Source: Dryomyza anilis
Lineage: Eukaryota; Arthropoda; Insecta; Diptera; Dryomyzidae
Direction: 5' to 3'
DNA length: 64,000 nt
NCBI GenBank assembly: GCA_951804985.1
Contig: OX638130.1
Span: 117,689,593 to 117,753,592, forward strand
How positions within the stretch are numbered: the first letter of the stretch is position 1; each line of letters opens with the position of its first letter. The position numbers were made by a program, and so were the translations under genes. The notes beneath the pieces were generated by a model. The model had not been told where the DNA came from, ran no database searches, and saw only the letters and a program-made list of their open reading frames with translations. Below are positions 11,401-22,333 of the stretch, piece after piece.

Positions 11401-14400
11401 TTTTATTAATAAAATTTGTTTCGCATAAAAATTATATATATTTCGGATAAAATTTGGTTCATATTCCATATATTCCATCTGAATGTTATATACTAAATTA
11501 TATTTCGAATAATATGTTCTACATATAAAATGTATTTTGGATAAAATTTATTTCATATAATGTTCCGGATAAGATCAATTTATTTTTAAATATTTTTGGA
11601 TAAAAAAATATATATAAAATATACGCCGGATAAAATTTTTCTTTATATTATCTCCTAAATTATGTTCGTAATCAAAATTTCTTCATATAAAATATATTTC
11701 GGATAAAACTTATTTCATATTAAATATGTTCCGGATAAAATTAATTGTTTAAAAAAATATTTCTGGATAAAGAAAAATGTATGTAAATATAAGTCGGATA
11801 AAATTTTGTCGATGTTAATAAAATTTGCTTTTCATTAAATTTATTTTATAAACATATTCCCTTTCAAAAATGTTCGTATTATGTTATATTAATATAAAAT
11901 ATACGCCGGATAATATTATGAATATATAATAATTGTTCGGATAATTTTTTGTTTTTCATATTCAATATATTCCAATTGAATTTTATATCCAAAACTATAT
12001 TTCGAAAAATAAATCCTTCAAATAAAAAATATTTCGGATAAAATTAATTTCATATTATTTTCCGGATAATATTAATTTATTATAAAATCTTTTTGGAGTA
12101 AGAAAAATGTATATAAAATATATGCCGGATAAAATTATAAATCTAAAATATAATTTGTATAGGATATATTCCGATAAATAATGCAATTTGTTGCTCATTA
12201 ATACATTTTCGAACATTCAAATTTTTTCATCTTTCCATAGACTGCTACAATCGGAGGCCGCCCTCTGCAGCTTCAAAACAGCTGAGCGCACCTTCGCCGA
12301 AATGGTCACCATACTGAAAGAGGTGCGGCCCGCCAACATCCCAAAATGTCTGCTGGCCAGCATTTACACGCAATTCTCGGCGATGTATTTTGCGCGCAGC
12401 GAATACGACGACAGCCACATGTGGAGCGTGGTGGCCATGCGGCAACTGGTCTCAAACACTCCCGAAAAGTAAGCACTTCACATAAAACTACCATTGCAAC
12501 AGTCCTTCATTACACTGAAATCGTGCTACTCTTACATTGCAGAATCGCCATCGATGTGTTGCGTCAAGCGGCCAAGGCGTGCGTGGTAAAGCGTGATTTT
12601 CAGCGTGCCAACATTTTGATTTGTCAGGCAACACGTCGCGCGCGGTATGTAATTTACAAATTAAATTAAATTCCAATAAAAAAACTATCTTCCGCTCATT
12701 TGCTTTAGCTTGGTTTTTGGCAAAGAACATCAGAAATACGCTGATACATTGCTCGACTATGGCTTTTTTCTGCTCAACGTCGACTCCGTCCATCAGAGCG
12801 TCAACGTCTACAAGGAGGCGCTCGACATTAAGCGTTTCATCTTTGGTCAGCGCAATTTTCATGTGGCCATTGCACACGAGGATCTGTCGTATGCCTACTA
12901 TGTGCACGAATACAGCACTGGCAATTTTACATGCGCACGCGAACATGTCGAGAAGGCGGTGGACATCATGAAAGATCTGGTGCCGAGCGATCATTTGATG
13001 CTGGCTTCGGCGAAACGTGTAAAGGCGCTGCTGCTGGAGGAAATTGCCTTGGATAAAATGGCCGAGGGCAATGAGGAGGATGGTCTGCTGAAGCAATCTG
13101 AGGATTTGCATAAATTTGCGTTGCAGTTGTCGCTGGAGGTGTTTGGCGAGATAAATGTGCAGACGGCAAAGCATTATGGCAACTTGGGTCGACTCTATCA
13201 GACAATGAATCGCTTTGAGGTAGGTGGTTTTGTTGTGTTTCATTTGAAATTGGTTTTATTTATGTTGTAGCGCGTAATTTATAGAATAATTAAATAGATT
13301 TGATATGTTAAACCTCATTATAACATAACATATGCATAGTTATCATACATAAACTAATTGCACTAATATTCACCACGCAAAACATATCAGATTACACAGC
13401 TCCCTATTATCATATTAGATATAAGCTTATCACAGTCAGAAAAATTACCATATAATTAATAGTTTTTTACTATTAAAATTAGTCAATAGCTTACATTATT
13501 ATTTTAATCGATAAATGTCATTAAATACTACAAAATACTATTCATTTTCCATTGAATCAATATGAATATATTTATTTTTGTATACTATTAAATCAATAAT
13601 TGTCCTCTTGACAAATTTTAATGGGATTTAATGCATATTTTTTTTGTCAGTGCACTATAAAATTCAACAAAATTTTTGTTTGTATGTAGCATGAGGGGCA
13701 TATAAGCATTTCGTTGATCAAAAGTTGAAAATTGAATTTTTTTCCCAAACAAAAGTACATTTTTAACAACTTTTTGCAAACAGTCCAGCTTACGAATGTA
13801 TAATCGTAGAGCTTAAATATGACGCTATGAAATAACCCACAAAAATATAAAAATTGGGTGTTAAATTAGGACATTCTTTAATTTGTTTTGGTCATTGTTT
13901 CATAATGGGTTCTATCATTAATTTTCATTGAAGGTCTTTTATATCAAATACCCACATATTCTGGGGCTTAATTCATTTTTGGTTTGAATATTATTTAATT
14001 TTTTTTTTTGGTATTATTTTTTATTTTGGGTACATCTTTTTTTTTGTTGATTTCATTGGGCGTTACTTCTTTAGGGTTATTTCATTGTGGAGCATGAGAT
14101 CAATAGTATCATTTTAGAAGAGGACCGCAATACATAATACCACCATGTCAGAACGATAAATTACGTTTTCAGATGCCATATTTTTTGCCGCTCTTTTGAC
14201 ATTTCTCTTCAGTAAATTATTAAAATGGCAAACCTTACTGAATTCGAATTTCGGTAGTAAATTTTAATAATTTCGACTCATTGTTGGCTCGTATATCTTT
14301 CCATCATAACATGGCAAACCTTACTGAAAAAAATGTCAAAAGAGCGGCAAGAAATATGGCGTCGTTTGCTGTCCCTGTCGCTCTACTTTTGTAGCGTCCC

Positions 14401-17353
14401 TGTTGAAAAACCCTGGAAAAAAACTTTTGTAGCGCTCTTATTGAAAAACCCTTTAGATCAACTCAGATCGCAGAAGAATTGGAATACTGATCAGAATACA
14501 TTGATATCGCAAAAAAAAATTGGCTAGACAAGCATATGTTAGTCCAAGAAGAGCCTTATTAAGATTTAAGAACAACCCCTCTTTAAGACAGAAAGCCAGA
14601 TGTGGTAGACCGAAAAGGATTTCTTGTCCAATTTTAGACAAACAGGTGGTAAGTCTTTTCAAGATAAATCAGACAACACATGTTCAAGTGATGAGAATCA
14701 AATCAGAGATGTTGTATAAGGATATGTAAATGAAAAAAAAAATATATATATGCAAAAACTACACGCGAAAAGCATTTCTTTCACCCGAAAACTATATAAG
14801 AAAAAGTGGACAAACAAGAAATGGTATTATGGATGACGAAAAATATACTTTAAAGACTTTAAAACTCTAGTTTAAACTCAATTTCAACAGAGATTCAATG
14901 AACATGAATCAGGTGTTGTTTGTAGATCGGTGGGTGGTGCTATTTGAGGCGCTGTTTTTGAATCAGTTTGTGGAGGAGTTTGTGCTGCTGTTTCCAGAAC
15001 AGTTTGTGGCGATACTTGTGGAGCTGTTTGTGCAGCCGCTTGTGGTGCTGTTTGTAATGCAGTTGGTGCTGCAATTCGTGGATCAGTTTTTGGCGCAATT
15101 TGTTGATCAGGTTTTGGTGCAATTTGTAAAGATGTTTGGGGGCGCTGCTTGTGATAGCGTAGGTGTTACTGCTTCCAATATTAGTGGACTCTTTGGTGGT
15201 ACGTTGTTTAACTGTTTATCAGCTTGCTTAACATCTGGTTTAGGTTTTGGCTATTCCTTTAAAGATTCCACTTTTATAGGTTGTTCTTTCAATGAAGTTC
15301 AGTTCAGTTTTTAAAGATTCTTCCTTGATTGGTTCAGCTTTTAAAGCTAGTTCTTCTTTTACAGATTTCATGTTTAAAGGTTGGTCTTTCAAAGTAGTCT
15401 CTTTGAGAAGTTCGCTTTTCAAAGTTTCTTAAAGGCTCAGCTTTTGAAGGTTCCTCTTTCAATATTTCCTTTTTCAAAGGTACATCCTTTAATAATTGCT
15501 CTTCTTTAGACTATATCCCTAATGTTTCCTTTCGCGGCAGTTTTTCTAAAATTTCTTTCTTTAAAGGTTGATCTTTAAATGCTTCATTCTTTAAAGATTC
15601 TTCATTCAATGGTTCACTCTTTAAAAGTTCTTCTTTCAATGTTTCATTCTTCAAGGGTTCTACTTTTAAAGGTTCCGTGATCAATGGTTCCTCGTTTAAT
15701 ATTACATTTTCCTCTTTTACCCGAAAACTATATAAAACAAGAAATGCTATTATGGATGACGAAACATACACTAAATTGGACTTTAAAACTCTAGTTTAAA
15801 CTCAGTTTCAACAGAGATTCAATGGACAGAGATTCAAATTACTCGGAAGGTGATTCTGATTTTTAAAAAATCTTTACCATATGGGTCATACTTCATTTAG
15901 AACACTCAGAAAAAAATATTGTACGTATATATAACTATTGATGTTAATAGCAAACAAAATCGTATTCCAATTAAAAATATGAATTAATTTAATTAATTAA
16001 TTGTATTTACACATTTATTAATTAAAATATTAGTAGGAATAAATTTAATATAATGTCAATACAACTAAATCTTTAATAGTATTAACTACTTTTATTTGTT
16101 ACTTTTGCTGTCGTTTGCTGTCCCTGTCGCTCTACTTTTGTAGCGTCCCATTTGAAAAACCCTTTACAAGAAAACACACAAAACGCAAACCGGCAGACGC
16201 ACAATGCGGCGACAAGAAACAAAGAGTGTATCTGTCTAAATTATTAAGTTTTTAAGCGAAGTTTTAACGGCCAACATAAGTCGTTTAAACTCATTTTAAA
16301 CGACGAATTAAAGTCACTGTAAAACTCTGATATAAAACTGTGTTTAACCCACAAATCAAGTTAACTACCACAGTAAAAAAGGTCCTTAATAGGTGTTTTA
16401 ATATACGCACAAACTATATATTCCTACTCTATACAGCATCGGCATAGAATATAGAAACTTTTGACACTATACAGAAATCACTAGAAATTTCATTTTTTTT
16501 TCGTATACCAATTTTATTAAAAAATGAAGTTACTAAAAAAAAAACTAATATAAATCATGCAATAAAATCAAAAATTACAAAAAAAAAAAATGTAAAATTC
16601 ACCACATTCAAACACACCACACTAACATTTAACACAGTGCAATTCAACATACAAAATTAACAACACTTTATCAAGCAACAGAACTAACAACAACATTTCT
16701 TTATAACAAATTTTAAATAATATTAATTTTTCCAAAATTTGGAGAATCCATACCAAATGCAACCAGTTTTAAAAATATTGTTCACCATTTGTTTCCAAGG
16801 AAGCGGAGCGTATGCACCAGAAGGCGATCAAAATCAAAACCGATCTACTGGGTCCCTTCGACTACGAGGTGGGCCTCTCAATTGGTCACCTCGCCTCGCT
16901 GTACAACTATCAGATGAAAAAGTTTAACGAGGCCGAGGAGCTTTATATGCGTAGCATTGAAATTAGTAGGTTTTTGTTTTCACTCTAAAATGCAACGTTT
17001 TATTAATTTGTTTTATCAAAAAAAAAAAATAAAAAAGGTCTGCGCCTATTTGGACGCGCCTATTCTGGACTGGAGTACGACTATCTCGGCTTGTGTCATG
17101 TCTACGAGTCGCTGCGTGAGTTTGAAAAGTATTTGAAATACGCCTCGATACTGGAGAGCTGGCAGGCGTTGCGTGGTGAAAACGACATTATGAAGGTAAA
17201 CAAATTTAAATTTGAAATTTCCCCGCATCACGCATTAAACATTATTTCACATAGAAGCCGGCGTATCCGGAAATCTGCGAGGAAAGATCCCTGGAGGATG
17301 TAAAGCAGCAGTTTTTCGAACTTTGCAATCAACATGTGACTACGCCTTTTTAA
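8441..17353 (+). CDS. Pat1: Pat1 / APPBP2 homologue (APP-tail-interacting, kinesin-light-chain-like TPR protein)
   Basis: Spliced exons: 8575-9044, 12241-12468, 12543-12644, 12709-13219, 16800-16965, 17038-17195, 17255-17353 (TAA 17351-17353), all with GT..AG borders and one continuous frame of 577 codons. A tentative exon at 8441-8485 precedes them. The ATG at 8575 directly follows an acceptor and is probably internal, so the true N-terminus lies left of the window. Family hallmarks in order: LSDLEIFARLLR near the start; VLRQAAKACVVKRDF (about residue 237); YADTLLDYGFFLLNVD; HVAIAHEDLSYAYYVHEYS; LMLASAKRVKALLLEEIA; NVQTAKHYGNLGRLYQ; IGHLASLYNYQMKKF; and SGLEYDY near the C-terminus. These are TPR helices of the APPBP2/PAT1 family, which links amyloid-precursor-type cargo tails to microtubule transport and, in vertebrates, also acts as a substrate receptor for a CUL2 ubiquitin ligase. 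Length resembles the usual ~585 residues. The intron before 17038 has an A-rich rather than pyrimidine-rich acceptor. Confidence 0.93.
9046..12240. repeat. Pat1 intron: degenerate TTCGGATAAAATTTATTTCATATAAAAT-type array
   Basis: Outside the mariner copy at 9820-11050, nearly the whole intron consists of decayed units built on CGGATAAAATT, TATAAAATATG and TTTCATATAAAA words at roughly 35-60 bp spacing (about 9190-9820 and 11080-12180). The unit is too variable for a fixed consensus. No coding sequence is seen. Confidence 0.7.
9820..11050 (-). pseudogene. Mariner/Tc1-type transposon, copy B, with broken transposase
   Basis: This reversed copy runs from its 3' end (AAAACAAAAACGGTTTTGG on the + strand) to its 5' terminus near 11050. 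The catalytic half is long and mostly open (MRYWSDSNPHVLHES, VNGNRYRSMITEYFWPQLDD, FQQDGA, CDLTPLDYFLWG), including the segment lost from copy A. Frames break near 10860 (helix-turn-helix), 10750, 10480 and 10080 (a TAG in the segment after FLWG). The 3' inverted repeat is truncated to TTTTCAA. The copy interrupts the intronic array of Pat1. Confidence 0.88.
13431..13655. mobile_element. TACACCCAG-type MITE, reversed diverged copy
   Basis: Its reverse complement follows 1425-1648: the ends CACAGTCAGAAAAATT and TTTTTTTTGTCAGTGCA, the TAATAGTTTTTTACTATTAA and AAATCAATAATTGTCC words. The termini are degenerate, so the copy is older than the one at 22388. Confidence 0.75.
14170..14453. mobile_element. 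Mariner-derived foldback MITE (D2), left arm decayed
   Basis: The right arm is complete (GCAAACCTTACTGAA, AAAGAGCGGCAAGAAATATG, TAGCGTCCCTGTTGAAAAACC) and is followed directly by the 3' terminus TTTTGTAGCGCTCTTATTGA and a flanking TA at 14454. The left arm is reduced to GCCGCTCTTTTGACATTTCT around 14185-14215. Confidence 0.8.
14520..14900 (+). pseudogene. Tc1/mariner-like transposase remnant (different family from copies A-C)
   Basis: From 14535 the frame reads ARQAYVSPRRALLRFKNNP, then SLRQKARCGRPKRISCPILD, a paired-type DNA-binding start with the GRPKR linker typical of Tc1-like transposases. At 14782-14900 a piece of the catalytic domain appears (RKLYK, then RNGIMDDEKYT after a frame change), holding the first Asp of the DDE triad. 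The middle of the protein is absent. Confidence 0.6.
14906..15717 (-). repeat. Relic of a Lys/Glu/Leu-rich tandem-repeat coding sequence
   Basis: On the minus strand, 15771-15511 and 15422-15240 encode 6-8-residue repeats of the type EPLK-EESLK (for example VEPLKNETLKEELLKSEP). Further along (15122-14940) they degenerate into HKLLHKLIQKQ-type repeats. Underlying DNA units are about 18-24 bp (GGTTCxTCTTTxAAAG). Stops and a frame break at 15422-15511 interrupt it. The block is bracketed by direct repeats of a Tc1-like transposase piece. Confidence 0.55.
15718..15824 (+). pseudogene. Second copy of the Tc1-like catalytic fragment
   Basis: This is a near-duplicate of 14782-14900. It stays open through RKLYKTRNAIMDDETYTKLD and FKTLV before a stop. 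MDDE-Y matches the first catalytic Asp region of Tc1/mariner transposases. Confidence 0.6.
16106..16163. mobile_element. Solo mariner 5' terminus (D3)
   Basis: Only GTCGTTTGCTGTCCCTGTCG through TTTGAAAAACCCTT remains, followed by TA. It is a half of the foldback family. Confidence 0.75.
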
Positions 17354-18210
17354 GTTGATCACGCACGCACGCACGGACGCACGCACGCACGAACAACAAT
17401 TTTAATGACATCACAACAACCAACAAGAGACATGCTGCTGCTTCTTCTTCTTCTTTTTTTATTATTATTATTATATAAACTATATAGATAACGATTGTAG
17501 ACGCAAAATTATGAACGCGCAAATTAAGTTTAAAAGTTACTTACGCTGCAACATCGTCCGTTCTTTTTTGACTTTTTTTAAATATATTTTCGGTTTTTAA
17601 TTTAATAACTTTTTTTCGTGTAATTTACGTTTACAACAAATTGTTGTCCAACAAATCATGCAATAAATAAATTATATATTATTTTTTTCGCTAGTTTTAA
17701 GTCGTTGCATACAAAATAAGTCGCGGTTTTATTGAAATAATCAAAGTCGCCAACAATAACAAAACAAAAAAAAAACTCTATATTGTGTTCTATGAAATTT
17801 TGTTCATTTTATATATTATTTTTCTCATCGAATATAATTTTAAATTGTAGGCTTATTACTTAAAAACAAAAAAAAAACTAAAAAAAAACACAAAAAAAAT
17901 AAGAAAACGGCAAACATTACCCTTTTTTTTGTATGTAACTTAATTCCGAAAATACCACAAAACTGTACATAGTATATACAACAAAAAAACTAAACAATCA
18001 AGTATTTTAATCAAATGCATTATTTTGTAAATGAAAACAAGCCTTATTATTTTGTATTCAATCTCATTTTGTTTTTTTTTTTTTAATAATTTTCTTTTGA
18101 ACCTAAATCTTAGCAATTATTGTTTATATGTTTATTTACAACATTTGTATAAATAACGCATAGTTTAAGGCGCAACGTGCGTAATTTTAAACATTTTTAA
18201 AATAAAATAT
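17354..18210 (+). other. Likely 3' untranslated region of Pat1
   Basis: A short (ACGC)n tract (about 17362-17392), a TTC/TTA run, and AT-rich sequence follow the stop codon. Candidate polyadenylation signals are AATAAA near 17663 and AATAAAATATTAAATAA near 18200. The real end cannot be chosen by eye. Confidence 0.5.
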
Positions 18211-18832
18211 TAAATAAGAATTGTGTACTGTGCATGTATTACACTACACTATATATTGATGCATCACGTACAAAATGCGCATTATATAGTAAAATATATA
18301 TATCTTTATCTATTATCTATATAGAGATTATGTACAAAACCTATCATGTATATTATTTGCATGCATTCATGCAGTTTATGTACTATGTAATGTTGTTTTC
18401 TTCCACGTTGTATGCTTTGCATGACATAATCAATTATGTTCGTTTTAAAAAGGCGTGTTTCAATAAATATGCAAATTATTCTAAACCAAACAAATATAGA
18501 GATTGATATTTTTTACATGTTATCGACTTGAGTTGCATTTCTAAGCAGTCTACTATTTAGCAGCTGCAGTGTGTTCTGATTTTTAATTGAAATTGTCCCG
18601 CGGTTGTTTTACGATTTAACTTTTTAATAATATACACAAATCTGATCACTTAGGGCCAGTTTAATTAATTTAATTTAGTTTAATTTAATTAATTTTCTCT
18701 TTAAATTGAAAGACCTTTAACTTTGCTAGTTTTATTTAGTGAATGTTTACAATGAGCACAGTTCAAGACAATACATTTGGCATCATAGGCTAATGACATA
18801 TAATAATACCATTTTGAGCTGTGTGTGTTATA
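18211..18832. other. AT-rich intergenic DNA
   Basis: No gene is seen. TTTAATTTAGTTTAATTTAA words at 18655-18700 resemble the TTTAAAC-rich MITE family found at 20500-21400. Confidence 0.4.
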
Positions 18833-19722
18833 AAGAGTTTTTCAACAGGGACGCTACAAAAGTAGAGCGACAGGGACAGCAAACGACGCCATATTTCTTG
18901 CCGCTCTTTTTACATTTCTCTTCAGTAAGGTTTGCCATTTCATGATGGGAAGATATACGAGCCAACAACGAGTCGAAATTATTAAAATTTACTACCGAAA
19001 TTCGGTAGTAAAAATTCGAAAAATCATCTTCAGCGATGAGGCTCATTTCTGGCTGAATGGCTTCGTCAATAAACAAAATATGCGTTATTGGTCAGACAGC
19101 AATCCACACGTACTCCATGAGTCATCATTGCATCCCGAAAAAATTACGGTTTGGTGCGGTTTATGGGCCGGCGGCGTCATTGGGCCGTACTTCTTCCGTG
19201 ATGATCAAGACTTTGAATTGGAATCGCTACCGTTCAATGATAACCGAATATTTTAGGCCCCAATTGGATGATATGGACTTGGAGGACATGTAGTTCCAAC
19301 AGGACGGCGCCACAAGCCACACTGCGAATGCCACAATCAATTTATTGGAAACCAAGTTTGGAGAACGTGTTATCTCTCGAAATGGTCCAGTCGATTGGCC
19401 GCCTCGGTCGTGCGATTTGACGCCGTTAGACTATTTCCTGTGGGGCTACGTCAAGTCTATGGTCTATGCCAACAAGCCAGCGACGATTGATGAACTTCGT
19501 ACGAATATCGAACGTGAAATTGCAGCAGTATCGGCCGATTTATGCTTGAAATCCGTCGAAAATTGGGTTCAGCGTCTGGACTTCTGCAAACTTGCCCGTG
19601 GTGGCCATGCAAAAGAAATCGAGTTCCATACATAATGGCATCGAACGTACTTTTACAGGAAGAAAGAATTTCATTGATATCCAAAACCGTTTTTGTAGCG
19701 ACTCTTATTAAAAAAAAACCTT
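18833..19722 (+). pseudogene. Mariner/Tc1-type transposon, copy C, with deleted transposase
   Basis: It is flanked by TA (18831-18832, 19723-19724). The frame starts MGRYTSQQRVEIIKIYYRNS, then jumps straight to IRKIIFSDEAHFWLNGFVNK, so most of the DNA-binding domain is missing and ATTCGGTAG was left at the junction. A frameshift follows YFFRDDQD, and the Trp before FQQDGA is a TAG stop (about 19290). The C-terminal third (CDLTPLDYFLWGYVKSMVYA to GGHAKEIEFHT) is intact. The 3' end carries TTTTTGTAGCGACTCTTATT. Confidence 0.9.
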
Positions 19723-19833
19723 TATTTGTAATCAAAGTGGTGGGACCTACAGTTTATTACCGAATCCGAACGGCGGGTGAGAGCTTTTCATAAGCAAGGG
19801 TTTTACTCTCGTATGTTTGCCATTTGCTGCCGA

Positions 19834-19952
19834 TAGGTAGCGCGTTATAGAAAAATGTTTCTATGAAATGATGTTGTTAGCCCCAGTCCAGGCTTGAACC
19901 GGGGACCTTTCGGCTCGCAGTCCAACGCCCTAACCACTGCGCTACATCAACG
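19834..19952 (-). mobile_element. tRNA-derived SINE, copy S1
   Basis: On the minus strand the head reads TAGCGCAGTGGTTAGGGCG (A-box-like), GCCGAAAGGTC, then GGTTCAAGCCT (B-box-like), followed by a non-tRNA body ending GCGCTACCTATC. The anticodon stem and acceptor ends do not pair properly, so it is not a working tRNA gene. Related copies: 20889-20988 (+), 35577-35702 (-), and a body-only piece at 20160-20215. Confidence 0.7.
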
Positions 19953-20159
19953 AAACGATAAAATTGTGATGTACCGGGCATGTTTCTGCTTTCATTCTTA
20001 ATTGATGTGAAATTTGTAAATAAACGGTTAAATATTTGTTGTCTCTATATACAAAAAAAAAAAAGTTTTCCAAAGGAATTCACAATATTTTTCCCTCAAA
20101 ATTACTTTCCAAGTTTTTATATTTATCAACCGATTTATATAATATTAATTCGTAAACCC

Positions 20160-20215
20160 TCCGGTGACTGCAACATGAAACAAATAGGTAAATGTTTTAT
20201 TGGCAGTTAGTGCTT
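20160..20215 (+). mobile_element. SINE body fragment (S4)
   Basis: GGTGACTGCAACATGAAACA and AATAGGTAAATGTTTTAT match the body of S2 at 20930-20970. No head is visible upstream. Confidence 0.5.
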
Positions 20216-20499
20216 AACCGAATATGGTGAAAACGGCCCTAAGAGTAAAAACCGTAGGCTAATGACATATAATTGTTTCTATTTTGACTTCTGTGACATG
20301 CCATTCATAATTAAATAAATTAATAAATTGTTTCAGTCAAATAAAATGAATATAAATCTAAATTTTAGCAACAGATCGATCAACTAAAGTGCACGTGAGA
20401 ATTTATTTTTAATGTATAATAATTAATTAAGTATAATTTGTGAAATGTTCAAAGAAACAGTGAAAAGTGTTGTGATAAAATTTCCTCTCAAAAACTAAG

Positions 20500-21410
20500 T
20501 TTAGCTCTTCAGCATCGGCCGTTTAAACTAAGTTTAAATCAAGTTTAAACCACAAACTTTAGTTCAACTATCACTGGAAAATAATGTAATTAATAGATTT
20601 GTGTTATACAAATTAAGGGGAAAATAATACACGAGACAATTTTACCTCGAAAACATTCTTTACCAAGACTAGTCTTATAGCACTATTTTGGCACGAGTCA
20701 CAAATTCAAATCGGTCACAATAGTGCGATTTATCACAATTTCGTATTCTGTCAATTCTGAATCTGAATCAGTTGTCATTTGTAATAATTGTTGGGAGAAC
20801 TTTACTTTATAGTCATTTCTCACTAGAATAGGGCTGTAATCAGATAATTCTTCTTGGAGACAATTTTTATCCAGTTTTTTCAAATTATCATGGTTAGTGC
20901 GTTGGAGCCGAAAGGTCGCTGGTTCGAAAACCAGTGACTGCAACATAAAAAAATAAGTAAATTTTTTATATCGCTATCTCTCGGCAGACAATGGCAAAAA
21001 TCTAAGATTAAAAACTTCTTCGCTCGTCATTAAGAACGTTACCAGGATTACGATTGTTTCAAGGTGGTTACCGAAAGGGAGTGGAAAATGATCATGATTT
21101 AGGTTTATCAAATCAAAATTCTGAATAGTGCAACTTTCCAATGAATGACACGTCAGAAGAAAGGACAGCCAATTCTATGGAAAACACAAAATACAATGAA
21201 TAATAGAGAAAAACTGTCTTCAGTTCATCATTTAATCATAAACTTTTTGGTAATTTGCAATTTATAAAACCAAAAGTCAAATGTACGTTTTAATTTTTAA
21301 TTCCGTCTTTTTGCTTCGAAACAATAGACGGTTTAAAATTGTGGAAAACTTTAAACTGAGATTAAACTTGTACTGAAAAATTGCACCTCAATAAGTTCAA
21401 ATTTGCTCAC
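20500..21410. mobile_element. TTTAAAC-rich inverted-end element containing a SINE
   Basis: The left end (CGGCCGTTTAAACTAAGTTT, then TCAAGTTTAAACCAC) is mirrored at 21320-21400 (GACGGTTTAAAATTG, CTTTAAACTGAGATTAAAC). The same ends bracket 29302-29690. SINE copy S2 sits inside. It is non-coding. Confidence 0.5.
20889..20988 (+). mobile_element. tRNA-derived SINE, copy S2
   Basis: The head has TGGTTAGTGCGTTGGAGCCG, AAAGGTCGCTGGTTCGAAAA (B-box-like), then the body CCAGTGACTGCAACAT and an A/T-rich tail ending CGCTATCTCTCGGCAGA. Confidence 0.65.
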
Positions 21411-21505
21411 AAAAGGACATTTATGCAATGAAAATCTTTTTAGTGAATTACTTTTTCAGAAGTTTACTGTGATACCAAATTTCCTAATAATGAAAATATA
21501 TTATT

Positions 21506-22088
21506 TGTTCATAATTATATCGTCGTTGTTGAAGTAAAAATCACCTATTTATACAAAATTTATCACATATTTATCAAAAATTTAAATTTCGAGTTCAGTA
21601 TAATAAGTAATTAAAAACATTTTTGAAGTGTCAAGTGAAAGATTAATCTTCTCATCACATCCTGACATACCATTTGACGATAATATTGAATTCGATGAAA
21701 TAATGATTAATTTTCGATATGAAACTCAAAATAATTTTAAATTGATTTATATGCTTTTTGATTTTATGTCAAAAAATAAATTTTTCTCAATAAATAAAAT
21801 TTGTTATTTGAAATGTGAATTATTTCAATATCTATAACGACAAAAACAAAGATCTCATTCTAGATTGGATGGTTTTTTTTATCGAGAACCCTATAGTTTT
21901 CGTATGATAGATTATCAAAAACGACAAATTAGGCCTATAAATGTTATCGTTAAGATATCGTTTGGTTTGCTGGGTTGGTACAAATATTAAAAGGCGCGTT
22001 TAGATATTGACAGATATATTAAGATTATTGTAAATAAATTATTGACATTTTGAAAATGAGTGAGTTTTACTTCTACAACGATGATCAA
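21506..22088. mobile_element. ATATCGTCGTTGT-ended TIR element with nested insert
   Basis: The left end ATATCGTCGTTGTTGAAGT is mirrored by ACTTCTACAACGATGATCAA at the right. The interior 21640-21985 (AACCCTATAGTTTTCGTATG, TAGGCCTATAAATG) belongs to another family also seen at 27480-27895 and 62575-62870. Other copies of the outer element begin at 28785 and 41143. Confidence 0.6.
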
Positions 22089-22333
22089 TATAAATATTAT
22101 TTAATGGATTCCAAAATCACTTTTATGTGGTTGTCCATATTTCAATTTCTCTTAAAGTGGAAAATCTAGAAACTCAATTCATGGCTCAATTTCTCAATAA
22201 TCTTTACCAGTTGCCCAACTTTCATTGAAATGGAAAAGGTAAATTCTTAAATTTTACTTTTTTTTGATCGATTTGGTGTGGAATAGCCCATATACAGCAC
22301 AGTTTAAATACCATTCACCTGAAAGTACATTTA

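Larger units (their letters stand above)
13220..16799. other. Large Pat1 intron carrying several mobile-element remnants
   Basis: This intron holds a reversed MITE (13431-13655), a foldback mariner MITE (14170-14453), Tc1-like transposase remnants with a Lys/Glu-repeat relic (14520-15824) and a mariner end (16106-16163). Remaining parts are AT-rich and featureless. Confidence 0.7.

Noticed and set aside
12488..13243. 251-codon minus-strand frame
   Set aside because: Shadow of the conserved Pat1 exons on the plus strand.
19880..19952. A tRNA gene on the minus strand
   Set aside because: A- and B-box-like words are present, but acceptor and anticodon stems do not pair and the same head with the same non-tRNA body recurs elsewhere; called a SINE.
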